From positions 3,410,001 to 3,474,000 of the forward strand of contig NZ_CP058529.1 of the NCBI RefSeq assembly GCF_013401515.1: DNA of 64,000 nt, written 5' to 3'. Both the position numbers and the translations under genes were made by a program. The stretch is from Halorarum halophilum. GTDB lineage: Archaea; Halobacteriota; Halobacteria; Halobacteriales; Haloferacaceae. How positions within the stretch are numbered: the stretch's first letter is position 1; each line of letters begins with the position of its first letter. The notes beneath the pieces were generated by a model, which did not search any database, had not been told where the DNA came from, and worked only from the letters and a program-made list of their open reading frames with translations. Positions 17,864 to 25,959 of the stretch are shown piece by piece.

Positions 17864-19720
17864 ATGAGCGACCCCACGGTTACCCGACTGTTCGGCGGTC
17901 CGGGCAGCGGGAAGACGACGGCGCTGCTCGACCGCGTCGAGACCCTCATCGAGGAGGAGGGCGCGGAGGTCCGCGACATCCTCGTGGTCTCGTACACTCG
18001 GGCGGCCGCCGCGGAGATCCGCGAACGCCTCGCAGAGCGGCTGGACACGACGCCTCGACACCTCCAGGGCAACGTGTCGACCATGCACGCGAAGGCGTAC
18101 GAACTGCTGAACCTCTCGCGGGGCGACGTGGTCTCGGAGTCGGACAAGGAGGAGTTCTGCGAGGACTACGGCGTCGAGTTCGAGGACGAGTACTCCGGCG
18201 CCGGGCGACGGACCGCCCGCTCGACGACGCTCGGCAACAAGGTCATCGCCACCTCCCAGTGGCTCCAGCGGACCCACCGCGACGTTGCCGACTGGTACGA
18301 CGTCCCGTTCCAGTGGGACGTCGAGGAGGTCCGCCTCCCGCCGGAGATCGACCCGAACGCCCAGGAGGGGAACAAGTACACGCCGACGTGGCCGGGCGAC
18401 GACGACCGGCTGGACGTCCCCAACGCCATCCGGGCGTGGCGGACGTACAAGGGCGACAACGACCTCGTCGGGTTCGCGGACATGCTCGAGCGCGTGAAGC
18501 AGCGTTCGCTCATCCCGAGCGTCGACTACCTGATCATCGACGAGTTCCAGGACATCACGACCCTCCAGTACGAGGTGTACGAGGAGTGGCGCCCGCACGT
18601 CGAGAAGGTGCTGATCGCCGGCGACGACGACCAGGTCGTGTACGCCTGGCAGGGCGCCGACCCCGACCTGCTGCTCGACACCCACGTCGACGAGGACGAG
18701 GTGCTGCCGAACTCCTACCGGCTCCCCTCCGAGATTCTCACCGTAGTCAACCGCGAGATCCGTCACATCGAGAAGCGCCAGGAGAAGGACCTGAGGCCCC
18801 GGAAGGAGGGCGGCGCCGTCGAGGCGATCGAGTCGCCCTCGATGCTCGATCTCGTCCGGAACGTCCGCCACACCGTCCAGCAGACCGACGAGACGATCAT
18901 GGTGCTGTTCCGGGCGCGCTACCAGATGTTCCAGTTCATCGACGAGTTCATCACCGAGGGCATCCCCTTCTCGTGTCTCACCGACCAGCGGATGTGGACC
19001 GACCGGCTCACCGACTACGTCCGCGCGATCGAGGCGATCGAGAACGACGAGGCGCTCACGGTGCTGCAGGCCCGGCGGCTCGCCGACATCCTCCAGGACT
19101 CCGCGTTCGGCTCGAACGAGCGCGACGACCTGTACGACTTCCTCGACGACGTGGAGGAGACCGCCGACGAGGACGACCTCGCGGAGATCCCCCTCTCGCC
19201 CGACGACGTGACCGACTTCGTCCCGTTCATGCCCGACGGCGTGAGCGCGGGCGACATGGCCCGGAAGATCACCTCCTTCCAGCGCAAGTCGGTGAAGGCG
19301 TACTTCCGCGGCGACTACGCGAAGATGGACCCGTCCCGCGTCCGCCTCGGCACTATCCACTCCGCGAAGGGTCGCGAGGCCGACCACGTGTTCGTCAACA
19401 CCGATCTGACCGAGAAGGTCGTCGAGCAGATGGCCGCCCAGGTCCGCCAGCAGGAGATCGAGGTCGACGGGCTGGCCCCGGGCGAGGAGTTCACCAAGAC
19501 GACGAACCCGGTGCCCATCCTCACCGACAACGAGCGCCGCGTGTTCTACGTCGGCATGTCCCGCGCCCGGGAGCGACTCGTCCTGATGGAGAACCTCGTC
19601 GGCGGCGCGCCGACGCTCCCCGTCAGCGTGATACTCCACAACGAGCTCCGGGACGAACCGCCACAGGAACTCGTCGAGGAGGTCGTCGCGGAACTCGACG
19701 CCCCCGAGCCCGAAGCCTGA
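17864..19720 (+). CDS. UvrD/Rep-like superfamily 1 DNA helicase
   Basis: A 618-residue helicase. Motif I GGPGSGKTTALL is at residues 11-22, motif Ia VVSYTRAAAAEIRERL, motif II LIIDEFQDIT, motif III AGDDDQVVYAWQGA, motif IV LPNSYRLPSEIL, motif V GTIHSAKGREADHVFV and motif VI VFYVGMSRARERLVLM. It is shorter than bacterial UvrD (~720) and lacks much of domain 2B. The role is probably 3'-5' unwinding in DNA repair; substrate not known. A TATA-like CTTATGA (17835-17841) lies ~28 nt upstream. Three nt separate its stop from the M24 peptidase gene, so the two are cotranscribed. Confidence 0.92.
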   Translation: MSDPTVTRLFGGPGSGKTTALLDRVETLIEEEGAEVRDILVVSYTRAAAAEIRERLAERLDTTPRHLQGNVSTMHAKAYELLNLSRGDVVSESDKEEFCEDYGVEFEDEYSGAGRRTARSTTLGNKVIATSQWLQRTHRDVADWYDVPFQWDVEEVRLPPEIDPNAQEGNKYTPTWPGDDDRLDVPNAIRAWRTYKGDNDLVGFADMLERVKQRSLIPSVDYLIIDEFQDITTLQYEVYEEWRPHVEKVLIAGDDDQVVYAWQGADPDLLLDTHVDEDEVLPNSYRLPSEILTVVNREIRHIEKRQEKDLRPRKEGGAVEAIESPSMLDLVRNVRHTVQQTDETIMVLFRARYQMFQFIDEFITEGIPFSCLTDQRMWTDRLTDYVRAIEAIENDEALTVLQARRLADILQDSAFGSNERDDLYDFLDDVEETADEDDLAEIPLSPDDVTDFVPFMPDGVSAGDMARKITSFQRKSVKAYFRGDYAKMDPSRVRLGTIHSAKGREADHVFVNTDLTEKVVEQMAAQVRQQEIEVDGLAPGEEFTKTTNPVPILTDNERRVFYVGMSRARERLVLMENLVGGAPTLPVSVILHNELRDEPPQELVEEVVAELDAPEPEA

Positions 19721-19723
19721 GCC

Positions 19724-20926
19724 GTGCGCGACGCCGACGACTCCGGCGGGCACGACCGTCACGAGGGCTCGCTCGACGTCGACGACCCGCTCGACACCGA
19801 CTACGGCTTCCTCGACGCGGAACTCCGCCGGCGCAACGCGGCCGCGTTCGTCCACGTCGGCGACCGCTTCGACGACGACCTGCGCTACTTGACGCGCTTT
19901 TCCGGCCCCGATCGCGCCTACGCGTTCGTCTATCGGCGGGGGACAGCGACGCTCTGCGCGCCGGCGCTGTTCGACGAGCAGGCCGAGCGCGAGTTCCCGG
20001 GTGCCGACGTCGTGACCGCGAACCGGGCCGACCCGGCCGGACTGCGTGCCGCGGCCGTCCTCGACGCTGCGGGCGCGGAGGAGGGAGGAACCGTCCTCGT
20101 CCCCCAGCACGTCCCGCACGACGCCGCGGTGTACCTCGAACGGGCCGGCTACGAACTCGAATCCACCGACGCCGTCGCAGGGGCCAGACAGGTCAAGACC
20201 GACGCCGAGGTGGACCGGCTCCGTCGGGTCCAGCGCGCCGCCGTCCGCGGGATGGCTCGCGCGGAAGCGGTGCTGTACGAGGCCGAGGTCGACGGCGACG
20301 AGGTGGTCTGGAACGGCGGGCCGCTCTCGACCGAGCGACTGCGTCGACAGGTGAACGGGGTCCTCGCGGCCCACGGCGTCCGCGACGCTGGCAACACCGT
20401 CGTCGGCTGTGGACCCACCGCGGCCGACCTCCACTTCACCGGCCTCGACGCGATCCGCCCGGGCGAGACGGTCCTGCTCGACATCTCGCCCCGCGGTCCC
20501 GACGGCTACTACGGCGACATCACGCGGACGTTCGCGGTCGACCCCGACGGCGGCTGGGAGCGGCGCGCGTACGTCGCCGTCGAGGCGGCACGCGAGGCCG
20601 CGCTCGCGGAACTGGGCGCCGGCGTGCCGGCCTCCACGGTCAACGAGGAGGCGTCCGCGGAGCTCGCGGCGTACGGGTTCCGGGTCGACTCCGACGAGGT
20701 GGGCTTCACCCACTCGGTCGGCCACGGCGTCGGCGTCTCGCTCCACGAGGGGCCGTCGCTGACGGCCGACGAGGAGCTGGAGGCCGGGAACGTCGTCACG
20801 ATCGAGCCGGGCGTGTACGACCCCGAGCACGGGGGCGTCAGGCTGGAGGACCTCGCGCTGGTGACCGAGGACGGCTACGAACTGCTGGGCGAGTACCCGT
20901 TCGGGCTGGTGCCGCGCGAGCGCTAG
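19724..20926 (+). CDS. M24 family metallopeptidase (Xaa-Pro aminopeptidase-like)
   Basis: A 400-residue protein with an N-terminal creatinase-like domain (to ~160) and a C-terminal pita-bread peptidase domain. All five metal ligands can be located: two Asp in [20 protein letters not shown], His in [15 protein letters not shown], Glu in VTIEPGVYD and Glu in VRLEDLALV. It likely removes N-terminal residues next to proline. Start is GTG at 19724, three bases after the helicase stop; no closer ATG preserves the N-terminal domain. Its stop overlaps the stop of the convergent gene by 4 nt. Confidence 0.92.
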   Translation: MRDADDSGGHDRHEGSLDVDDPLDTDYGFLDAELRRRNAAAFVHVGDRFDDDLRYLTRFSGPDRAYAFVYRRGTATLCAPALFDEQAEREFPGADVVTANRADPAGLRAAAVLDAAGAEEGGTVLVPQHVPHDAAVYLERAGYELESTDAVAGARQVKTDAEVDRLRRVQRAAVRGMARAEAVLYEAEVDGDEVVWNGGPLSTERLRRQVNGVLAAHGVRDAGNTVVGCGPTAADLHFTGLDAIRPGETVLLDISPRGPDGYYGDITRTFAVDPDGGWERRAYVAVEAAREAALAELGAGVPASTVNEEASAELAAYGFRVDSDEVGFTHSVGHGVGVSLHEGPSLTADEELEAGNVVTIEPGVYDPEHGGVRLEDLALVTEDGYELLGEYPFGLVPRER

Positions 20927-21321
20927 TTCTCCGACTCGGTCCGGGGCGCGTCGGGCTCGCGTTCGGACTCCGTCGTTCGCTCGACGGTCGTCACGTCGTC
21001 AGCGTCCACGTTGCCCGCGTCCAGGTCGATCGCTTCGCCGTCGCCCGACTCGTCGTCGACCTTGGGGGCGCCCCCGTTCGACTCCTTCCCGCCCTCCGTC
21101 CCGACGGCGGTGCTGACTGCCTTCTCAGCCGCCTTTCCGGGGATGTCGCCGGGAGTCGTGAGCCGCTGCGGGAGGTACACCATCAGCGCGGCGACGACGA
21201 GGAACGCCGCGCCGACGAGCGCCTGCCCGCCGGCGGCCTGCTGGAGGCCGTAGAGGGCGACCGGGATGGCGAACACCAGGCTCGCGGCGAGCCCGAGCTG
21301 GTCGAGGATGCCGAGTGCCAC
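20923..21321 (-). CDS. small membrane protein with acidic tail, unknown function
   Basis: A 132-residue protein with two hydrophobic helices (about residues 5-25 and 33-52) followed by a long acidic, Ser/Thr/Asp/Glu-rich cytoplasmic or external tail. It resembles a conserved haloarchaeal domain of unknown function (possibly DUF7533, from memory). Its 3' end overlaps the M24 peptidase gene by 4 nt on the opposite strand. No operon partner. Confidence 0.8.
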   Translation of the reverse strand: MALGILDQLGLAASLVFAIPVALYGLQQAAGGQALVGAAFLVVAALMVYLPQRLTTPGDIPGKAAEKAVSTAVGTEGGKESNGGAPKVDDESGDGEAIDLDAGNVDADDVTTVERTTESEREPDAPRTESEN

Positions 21322-21421
21322 GGGCGGGCTACGGACGGCGACGACAAAACGAGTTCGTCTCGCGTCGGCGGTCGGTTTTTCCCCGTCGTGCCACGACTTT
21401 CCGCCGAAAACTCGGTTCGCC

Positions 21422-21456
21422 TCACGGGCGTCCGGCTTACTTCACGGGCGTCCGGC
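21422..21456. repeat. 15-bp direct repeat
   Basis: TCACGGGCGTCCGGC occurs at 21422-21436 and 21442-21456 (20-bp period), just beyond the 3' end of the DUF502 gene. Its role is unknown. Confidence 0.8.
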
Positions 21457-21468
21457 CCGCTTCCCGAG

Positions 21469-22107
21469 CTACTGCGCCATCGGCTCGGGAAGCTCCTCCG
21501 GGTTCTCGATGGAGAGGCCGGTGGTGACGATGAGCCGGAGGCCGCGAGAGACGCTCATGTCGAGTTCGACGAGCTCCTCGTCGGGGAGCATCGCCAGTTT
21601 CCCGGCGGTCGGGTTCGGGCTGTGCGGGAAGAACACGACGGACAGGTCCTCGTCGGTCCGCTCGCTGACCCGCCGCGGGGCGCGGTTCGTCACGAACCCG
21701 AGGGCGTACACCCCACGGCGGGGGTACTCCGCGACGACGACCCGGTCGTAGCTGTCGCCGGACGTCGACAGCGACTCGCTCACCTGGCGGACGCCGAAGT
21801 AGACGGTCCGGACGACCGGGAGCAGGCCGACGCCGCGCTCGAAGCCGCCGAACAGCCGCCGCCCGGCCTCGTTGGAGGCGACGAAGCCGACGGCCGTGAT
21901 CGAGAGCGCCAGCGTCACGGCGGCGAGCGCCTGTGCGAGCGGCTCGCTTCCGACGTACTCGGCGAGCCGCGTCGCCCGGATCGGCCCGGTGAGGACGCCC
22001 GTGAGCCAGTCGACCGCGACGTCGAGCACGAACAACGTGACCGCGAGCGGCGCGACGAGCAGGAGCCCGGTGACGAAACTCGCCCGGAGGCGGTCGAGAG
22101 GGTTCAT
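21469..22107 (-). CDS. DUF502 family membrane protein
   Basis: A 212-residue protein with two membrane segments near residues 8-30 and 50-80 and a conserved soluble part (GLLPVVRTVYFGVRQVSESL, VVVAEYPRRGVYALGFVTN, VFFPHSPNPTAGKLAMLPDEELVELDMSVSRGLRLIVTTGL). This matches DUF502, a widespread uncharacterised family. The ATG at 22107 starts MNPLDRLRASFVTGLL, the common opening; the nine upstream codons are not similar. It is divergent from riboflavin synthase. Confidence 0.92.
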   Translation of the reverse strand: MNPLDRLRASFVTGLLLVAPLAVTLFVLDVAVDWLTGVLTGPIRATRLAEYVGSEPLAQALAAVTLALSITAVGFVASNEAGRRLFGGFERGVGLLPVVRTVYFGVRQVSESLSTSGDSYDRVVVAEYPRRGVYALGFVTNRAPRRVSERTDEDLSVVFFPHSPNPTAGKLAMLPDEELVELDMSVSRGLRLIVTTGLSIENPEELPEPMAQ

Positions 22108-22193
22108 GCACCCGGGTGGGGAACCGGGGACCAAAAACCACGCGTCCTAACGGGTCCGGAACGCTTTCCACTTCCGGGAGGCAACTCCCGAGC

Positions 22194-22844
22194 ATGTTCA
22201 CCGGCATCGTGGAGACGACGGGCGAGGTCCTCGCCCGGGAGGAGACGGAGGACGGCGTGCGTCTCCGGGTCGGCGTCGACGGCTTCGACGATCTCCACCA
22301 CGGGCAGTCGATCAGCGTGAGCGGCGTCTGTCTCACGGTCGAGGCGTTCGGCGAGGACGGCGCGGACGGGGGCGGGGGCTGGTTCGAGACGTTCCTCGCG
22401 GCCGAGACGGTCGCGAAGACGTACCTCGGGGAACTGCGCGAGGGCGACGCGGTGAACCTGGAACGCGCGCTCGCCGCGGACGGCAGGTTCGACGGCCACG
22501 TCGTCCAGGGCCACGTCGACACGACGACCCGGGTGACGGCCGTCGAGGAGGTCGGCGAGGACTGGCGCTTCTCGTTCGCGCTGCCGCCCGAGTACGCGAA
22601 GTACGTCGTCGACAAGGGCTCGGTGACGCTCGACGGCATCTCGCTGACGGTCGCGGACCGCCGGCCGGACGAGTTCGACGTCGCCGTCATCCCGGCGACC
22701 TACGACCTGACGAACCTCTCGGGGAAGGATCCCGGCGACCCGGTGCACCTGGAGGTCGACGTGGTGGCGAAGTACGTGGAGAACATGCTGGAGGGGTACG
22801 CGGAGTCGACCTCGCCCGGAATCGACGACCTGACCGCCGAGTAG
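22194..22844 (+). CDS. ribE: riboflavin synthase (alpha chain type)
   Basis: A 216-residue protein made of two lumazine-binding repeats, the first opening MFTGIVETTGEV and the second opening with the FDGHVVQGHVDTTTRV motif. It dismutates two 6,7-dimethyl-8-ribityllumazine molecules to riboflavin. The protein has the bacterial-type architecture found in haloarchaea rather than the distinct archaeal RibC of methanogens. SVSGVCLTV and VTLDGISLTV are the paired substrate motifs. GGGAGG about 18 nt before the ATG could be a weak ribosome-binding site. No other rib gene is adjacent. Confidence 0.96.
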   Translation: MFTGIVETTGEVLAREETEDGVRLRVGVDGFDDLHHGQSISVSGVCLTVEAFGEDGADGGGGWFETFLAAETVAKTYLGELREGDAVNLERALAADGRFDGHVVQGHVDTTTRVTAVEEVGEDWRFSFALPPEYAKYVVDKGSVTLDGISLTVADRRPDEFDVAVIPATYDLTNLSGKDPGDPVHLEVDVVAKYVENMLEGYAESTSPGIDDLTAE

Positions 22845-22922
22845 CGCGACGGCGTCGTAGGACGCGGCGGCGCGTCGAAACCGCGACGACGCGGTTCGGG
22901 GGTTCGGTCGTCCCGACCGCCC

Positions 22923-23837
22923 TCAACTCGCCAGCGTCACGCCGATCGCACCGACGACGACGACGCTCGCACCCGCCGCCAGTCGCCAGGTGACGCGCTC
23001 CAGGTCGTCGCTGACGAACAACATGGAGAGGAGGATGACGAGCAGCGGGCTCGCCTGCACCAACGGGACGACTACCGAGACGGGTTCGAGCGTCAGCGCG
23101 CCGTAGTAGACGAGCAGGAACGAGGTGTTGGCGAGTCCGGCGCCGACCATCCACGGGAGCTCGGTTCGTCGGAAGTCGCTCGGCCGCGGCAGCCCGCGTT
23201 TCCACGCGAGGTACAGGGCGAACGCGAGCGCCGCGCTGACCGTCTTGACGAGCAACCCCGACAGGATGGACGTCCCCTCCGCGAACCCCAGTTTGGCGAA
23301 CGTCGGCTCGATGCCGAAGAGGAACGCCGCGGCGAGCGGCAGCGCGAGCGCGGCGTACCCGCCCTCCGACTCCCCGTCGTTCGACCGGCCGTGTTCGTAG
23401 GAGATCAATGCGACGCCGACGACGATACACACCATCGCGAGCAGGTGGCGGGGGCCGACCGTCTCGCCGATGACGAGCACCGCGACGAGCGTGGCGTGGA
23501 GCGGCTGGGAGGCTTTGATCGGTTCGGCCCTGCTCGAGCCGATTCGTTTGATGGACTCGTAGTAGAACGCCCGCGCCGCCATCGTTCCGACCAACCCGGC
23601 GGCGGCGAACGCCGCGAACGACCGGAGCGTCAACGTCCGAAGGGGACGTTCCAGGACCAACGTCAGGGGGACGAGGACCACGACGTTGACCGCCAGGACG
23701 ACGAGCAACGCATCCGCCGACCGGCTCGTGACCGTCCCGTACCGCACCGTCAGCGACTGTACTGCCAGGAGCGCCGCTCCCAGGACCGCGAGCAGCACAC
23801 CCGGGGAGAGCACCTCCCCAACCTGTATCGGTATCAC
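22923..23837 (-). CDS. EamA/DMT family transporter
   Basis: A 304-residue protein with ten predicted membrane helices in two five-helix EamA repeats, the usual drug/metabolite transporter organisation. The second half contains EPTFAKLGFAEGTSILSGLLVK and PVSVVVPLVQASPLLVILLSML, conserved family segments. Substrate unknown; such proteins export amino acids or other metabolites. The start is GTG at 23837; a second GTG about eight codons further in is an alternative. No coupled neighbour; the 290 nt upstream to the tRNA gene contain no gene I can support. Confidence 0.88.
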   Translation of the reverse strand: MIPIQVGEVLSPGVLLAVLGAALLAVQSLTVRYGTVTSRSADALLVVLAVNVVVLVPLTLVLERPLRTLTLRSFAAFAAAGLVGTMAARAFYYESIKRIGSSRAEPIKASQPLHATLVAVLVIGETVGPRHLLAMVCIVVGVALISYEHGRSNDGESEGGYAALALPLAAAFLFGIEPTFAKLGFAEGTSILSGLLVKTVSAALAFALYLAWKRGLPRPSDFRRTELPWMVGAGLANTSFLLVYYGALTLEPVSVVVPLVQASPLLVILLSMLFVSDDLERVTWRLAAGASVVVVGAIGVTLAS

Positions 23838-24127
23838 TGTTTCACGTGCACCAGCCGCGTACTGCGCCGCCCGGTTCGCCCTCCCGTTCTCACTCGCTCA
23901 GGCGGGGCCAGCACCTTGTCGTCGTCGGACTCGGCAATCGGGACTCCCCGATCGCCCCGATTCAGTGTCGAACTCTATTACGGTGTCTCAGGAGTCGGAG
24001 TACTCGTCTCCATTCTCTCACTGCTCGTCCTCCGCCGTCGACGCGAGGCTCGTCGAGTCGGTCCTGTTCGATCGGTTCGTCTCGTTCGCCTCGCTACGCG
24101 GTGCTCACAGTGTTGTTCGCGGAGAAA

Positions 24128-24208
24128 CGCCAGGACAGGGATTTGAACCCTGGATCCCAAGGGGAACACGCTTTCCAGGCGTGCGCCTTACCACTCGGCC
24201 ATCCTGGC
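24128..24208 (-). tRNA. tRNA-Ser (anticodon GGA)
   Basis: Folding on the minus strand gives acceptor stem GCCAGGA/TCCTGGC with discriminator G, a D arm, anticodon stem CACGC/GCGTG with loop CTGGAAA (anticodon GGA, reading UCC and UCU), a long variable arm (TTCCCCTTGGGAT) typical of class II serine tRNAs, and T arm CAGGG-TTCAAAT-CCCTG. No intron, CCA not encoded. A TTAAAAC element about 28 nt upstream (24230-24237) would be the promoter. Confidence 0.96.
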
Positions 24209-24235
24209 TCGGTCGAACCTACCGCGGTGCGAGTT

Positions 24236-24442
24236 TTAAGCCTGTCCCTTCCCCGTCAGGCGGTGTTCGGTCGCATACGCCACGCCGGCGACGACGCTGC
24301 CGAGCAGCAGTGACACGCTCACCAGCCCGAAGAACCCGACCGGCAGCGAGATCTGGAACACCACCGCGCCCTGCGCGAGCACGAGGAAGGCGAGCGCCCC
24401 GACGACACCCCAGAGGAGCGCCGACTTCCGCCGGGGGCTCAT
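24236..24442 (-). CDS. 68-residue two-TM membrane protein
   Basis: A small protein starting MSPRRKSALLWGVVGALAFLV with two hydrophobic segments (about 8-28 and 36-58) and basic residues at both ends, implying both termini are cytoplasmic. The pattern is typical of haloarchaeal short membrane proteins; family not identified. Its stop overlaps the promoter of tRNA-Ser. Its start codon lies inside the left arm of the terminal inverted repeat at 24441-24458. Confidence 0.72.
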   Translation of the reverse strand: MSPRRKSALLWGVVGALAFLVLAQGAVVFQISLPVGFFGLVSVSLLLGSVVAGVAYATEHRLTGKGQA

Positions 24443-24550
24443 AGTAGCAGTTGCAAGTTTCTACTCAACACTATCACTCCTTCTGCTGCCGAGGACGTGA
24501 GATGGCCAACTGTGGCGGTGGGCGTCACGAGGACTTGCAACTGCTTCTAT
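24441..24550. repeat. 110-bp element with 18-bp terminal inverted repeats
   Basis: The left arm ATAGTAGCAGTTGCAAGT (24441-24458) and right arm ACTTGCAACTGCTTCTAT (24533-24550) are inverted copies matching at 17 of 18 positions, with 13 consecutive matches. In addition CTATCACTCC occurs at 24471-24480 and again at 24547-24556, where it covers the ridA stop. The element fills the gap between ridA and the small membrane protein gene. It could be a MITE remnant or an RNA hairpin; no coding content is seen. Confidence 0.65.
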
Positions 24551-24930
24551 CACTCCAGCGCGACGACCGCCTCGATCTCCACGCCGACGCCCTTCGGGAG
24601 GGCGCCGGCCTGGACCGCCGAGCGGGCCGGGGGCTCCTCCTCGAAGTACGTCGCGTACGTCTCGTTCATCTCCTCGAAGTCGTCGATGTCCGCGAGGAAC
24701 ACCGTCGTCTTCAGCACGTCCGAGGCGTCCGCTCCCTCCTCCGCGAGGATGGCGAGGAGGTTGTCCAGCGCCAGTTCGGTCTGCTCCGCGATAGGGGCGT
24801 CGTCCAGCAGGTCGCCGTCCGGCGTGAGGGGGATCTGCCCCGCCGTGAACATGACGTCACCGTTTGTCGTCGCCTGGCTGTACGCGCCGACCGCGGCCGG
24901 CGCTTCGTCGGTGGACACAACGCGCTTCAT
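24550..24930 (-). CDS. ridA: RidA family enamine/imine deaminase
   Basis: A 126-residue protein of the YjgF/YER057c/UK114 family, which forms trimers and hydrolyses reactive 2-aminoacrylate and related imines released by PLP enzymes such as threonine/serine dehydratase. Signatures seen: AVGAYSQAT, FTAGQIPLTPDG, VLKTTVFLADIDDF and ARSAVQAGALPKGVGVEIEAVV, including the conserved Arg of the active site. The ATG at 24930 lies ~26 nt downstream of TTTAAGG, fitting a leaderless transcript; earlier in-frame codons are unrelated. Threonine ammonia-lyase, whose product RidA processes, is 1 kb away. Confidence 0.95.
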   Translation of the reverse strand: MKRVVSTDEAPAAVGAYSQATTNGDVMFTAGQIPLTPDGDLLDDAPIAEQTELALDNLLAILAEEGADASDVLKTTVFLADIDDFEEMNETYATYFEEEPPARSAVQAGALPKGVGVEIEAVVALE

Positions 24931-24952
24931 ACCGGTGTGTGGAACCGGACCG

Positions 24953-24961
24953 GCCTTAAAT
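24953..24961. promoter_or_regulatory. shared bidirectional TATA box for ridA and the 24983 gene
   Basis: CCTTAAATC on the plus strand reads as a TATA-like box in both directions (CTTAAA / TTTAAG). Its centre near 24957 is ~26 nt from the ridA ATG (24930, minus) and ~26 nt from the ATG at 24983 (plus). Only 52 nt separate the two starts and no second TATA candidate was noticed in the gap. Confidence 0.6.
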
Positions 24962-24982
24962 CGCCGTGCCCTGGGGTCGGGT

Positions 24983-25921
24983 ATGCGACTCCGCCGTGCC
25001 GCGGCGCTTCTCGCGCTCTCGACAGTCGTCGGCGTCGCGTTCACCCTCCTCGGGTTCGCGTCCGCCGCCCTGCTCGACCGTGTTCGGGACGGCCTTCGGT
25101 GTGCGAAGCGAGGCGCACGGGACGTCCCGCTCTCGCCGCTGACCGCGGGGTGGCGCGTCGGCCGCAACTGGCCCGAACGGGCCGGCGTCACCACCGACAC
25201 GGAGCCGGCTGGAGAGACGGGTGACTCGAGCCGACATTCGGTCGTCGGCGAGATGGACGACCTCGCCGCGTACGCGCGCCCCGGCTTCGACCCGGCCCGC
25301 GTCGCGCCCCTCGTCCGCGAGTTCTACGAGCGGACGGCCGAGTTCGACATGGAGTACGACGTCCGCTGGCACGCCCCGTTCCGCCTCGGCGCCGCGCTCG
25401 CCTCCCCTCTCACGGCTCGACTCCGGCAACTGAACCTCCCCGGGCGGTCCACGACCGGCGGGCGCCTGCACAGTCGATTCGTCGAGGTACGCCCGGAGAC
25501 CGACCCGCGCGATGGCGCGCGGGCCTGGGTCCGGACCGACGACGAGGGGCGGGCCGTCTTCGTGGCCGTCTACGCGAGCCACGTCCGGGACGGCGAGCGG
25601 TTCGTCAACATCGCGGTCCCGCTCCCGTTCGGGAACCTCTCCACGGTGCTCCGGATCGACCACCACGAGGACCCCGACCGTCGGTCGCCCGGCGACGGCG
25701 GAACGGGCGTCCGCCTCCACACCGACGGCTCCGGCGACCCGGGGTTGTACCTCCGGACGCCGGTCGGGGCGTTCGAACTCCCGATGGACCAGGCGTTCAC
25801 GGTTGGGGTCGCCCCGGGGGACGAGGGCGCCGACCTCCTCGCCGCCCACGAGATGTGGCTTCTCGGTCGGCAGTTCCTCACCGTTCGTTACCGGCTCTTC
25901 GCGAACGCGTCGGGGTCGTAG
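24983..25921 (+). CDS. conserved hypothetical protein with N-terminal membrane anchor
   Basis: A 312-residue protein. Residues ~5-30 (AAALLALSTVVGVAFTLLGF) form a single hydrophobic segment, either signal peptide or anchor, followed by a variable linker to about residue 90 and a globular domain with HAPFRLGAALASPLTARLRQLNLP, FVAVYASHVRDGERFVNIAVPLPFGNLSTVLRI and AHEMWLLGRQFLTVRYRL. I do not recognise the family. The ATG at 24983 is supported by the shared TATA box at 24953-24961; a downstream ATG near 25252 would remove the anchor. Confidence 0.75.
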   Translation: MRLRRAAALLALSTVVGVAFTLLGFASAALLDRVRDGLRCAKRGARDVPLSPLTAGWRVGRNWPERAGVTTDTEPAGETGDSSRHSVVGEMDDLAAYARPGFDPARVAPLVREFYERTAEFDMEYDVRWHAPFRLGAALASPLTARLRQLNLPGRSTTGGRLHSRFVEVRPETDPRDGARAWVRTDDEGRAVFVAVYASHVRDGERFVNIAVPLPFGNLSTVLRIDHHEDPDRRSPGDGGTGVRLHTDGSGDPGLYLRTPVGAFELPMDQAFTVGVAPGDEGADLLAAHEMWLLGRQFLTVRYRLFANASGS

Positions 25922-25959
25922 CGAACGACGGACAGACGTCGGGGGCGGTCGCCGAGACC

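Noticed and set aside
17834-20830. 998-codon open frame on the minus strand
   Set aside because: Antisense shadow of the UvrD-like helicase and M24 genes, Val/Arg/Gly-rich without motifs.
17836-22320. 1494-codon open frame on the plus strand
   Set aside because: It runs in a different frame over the helicase and M24 genes and antisense to DUF502; composition is Arg/Pro-rich and no domain is seen. Long shadow frames are expected at this GC content.
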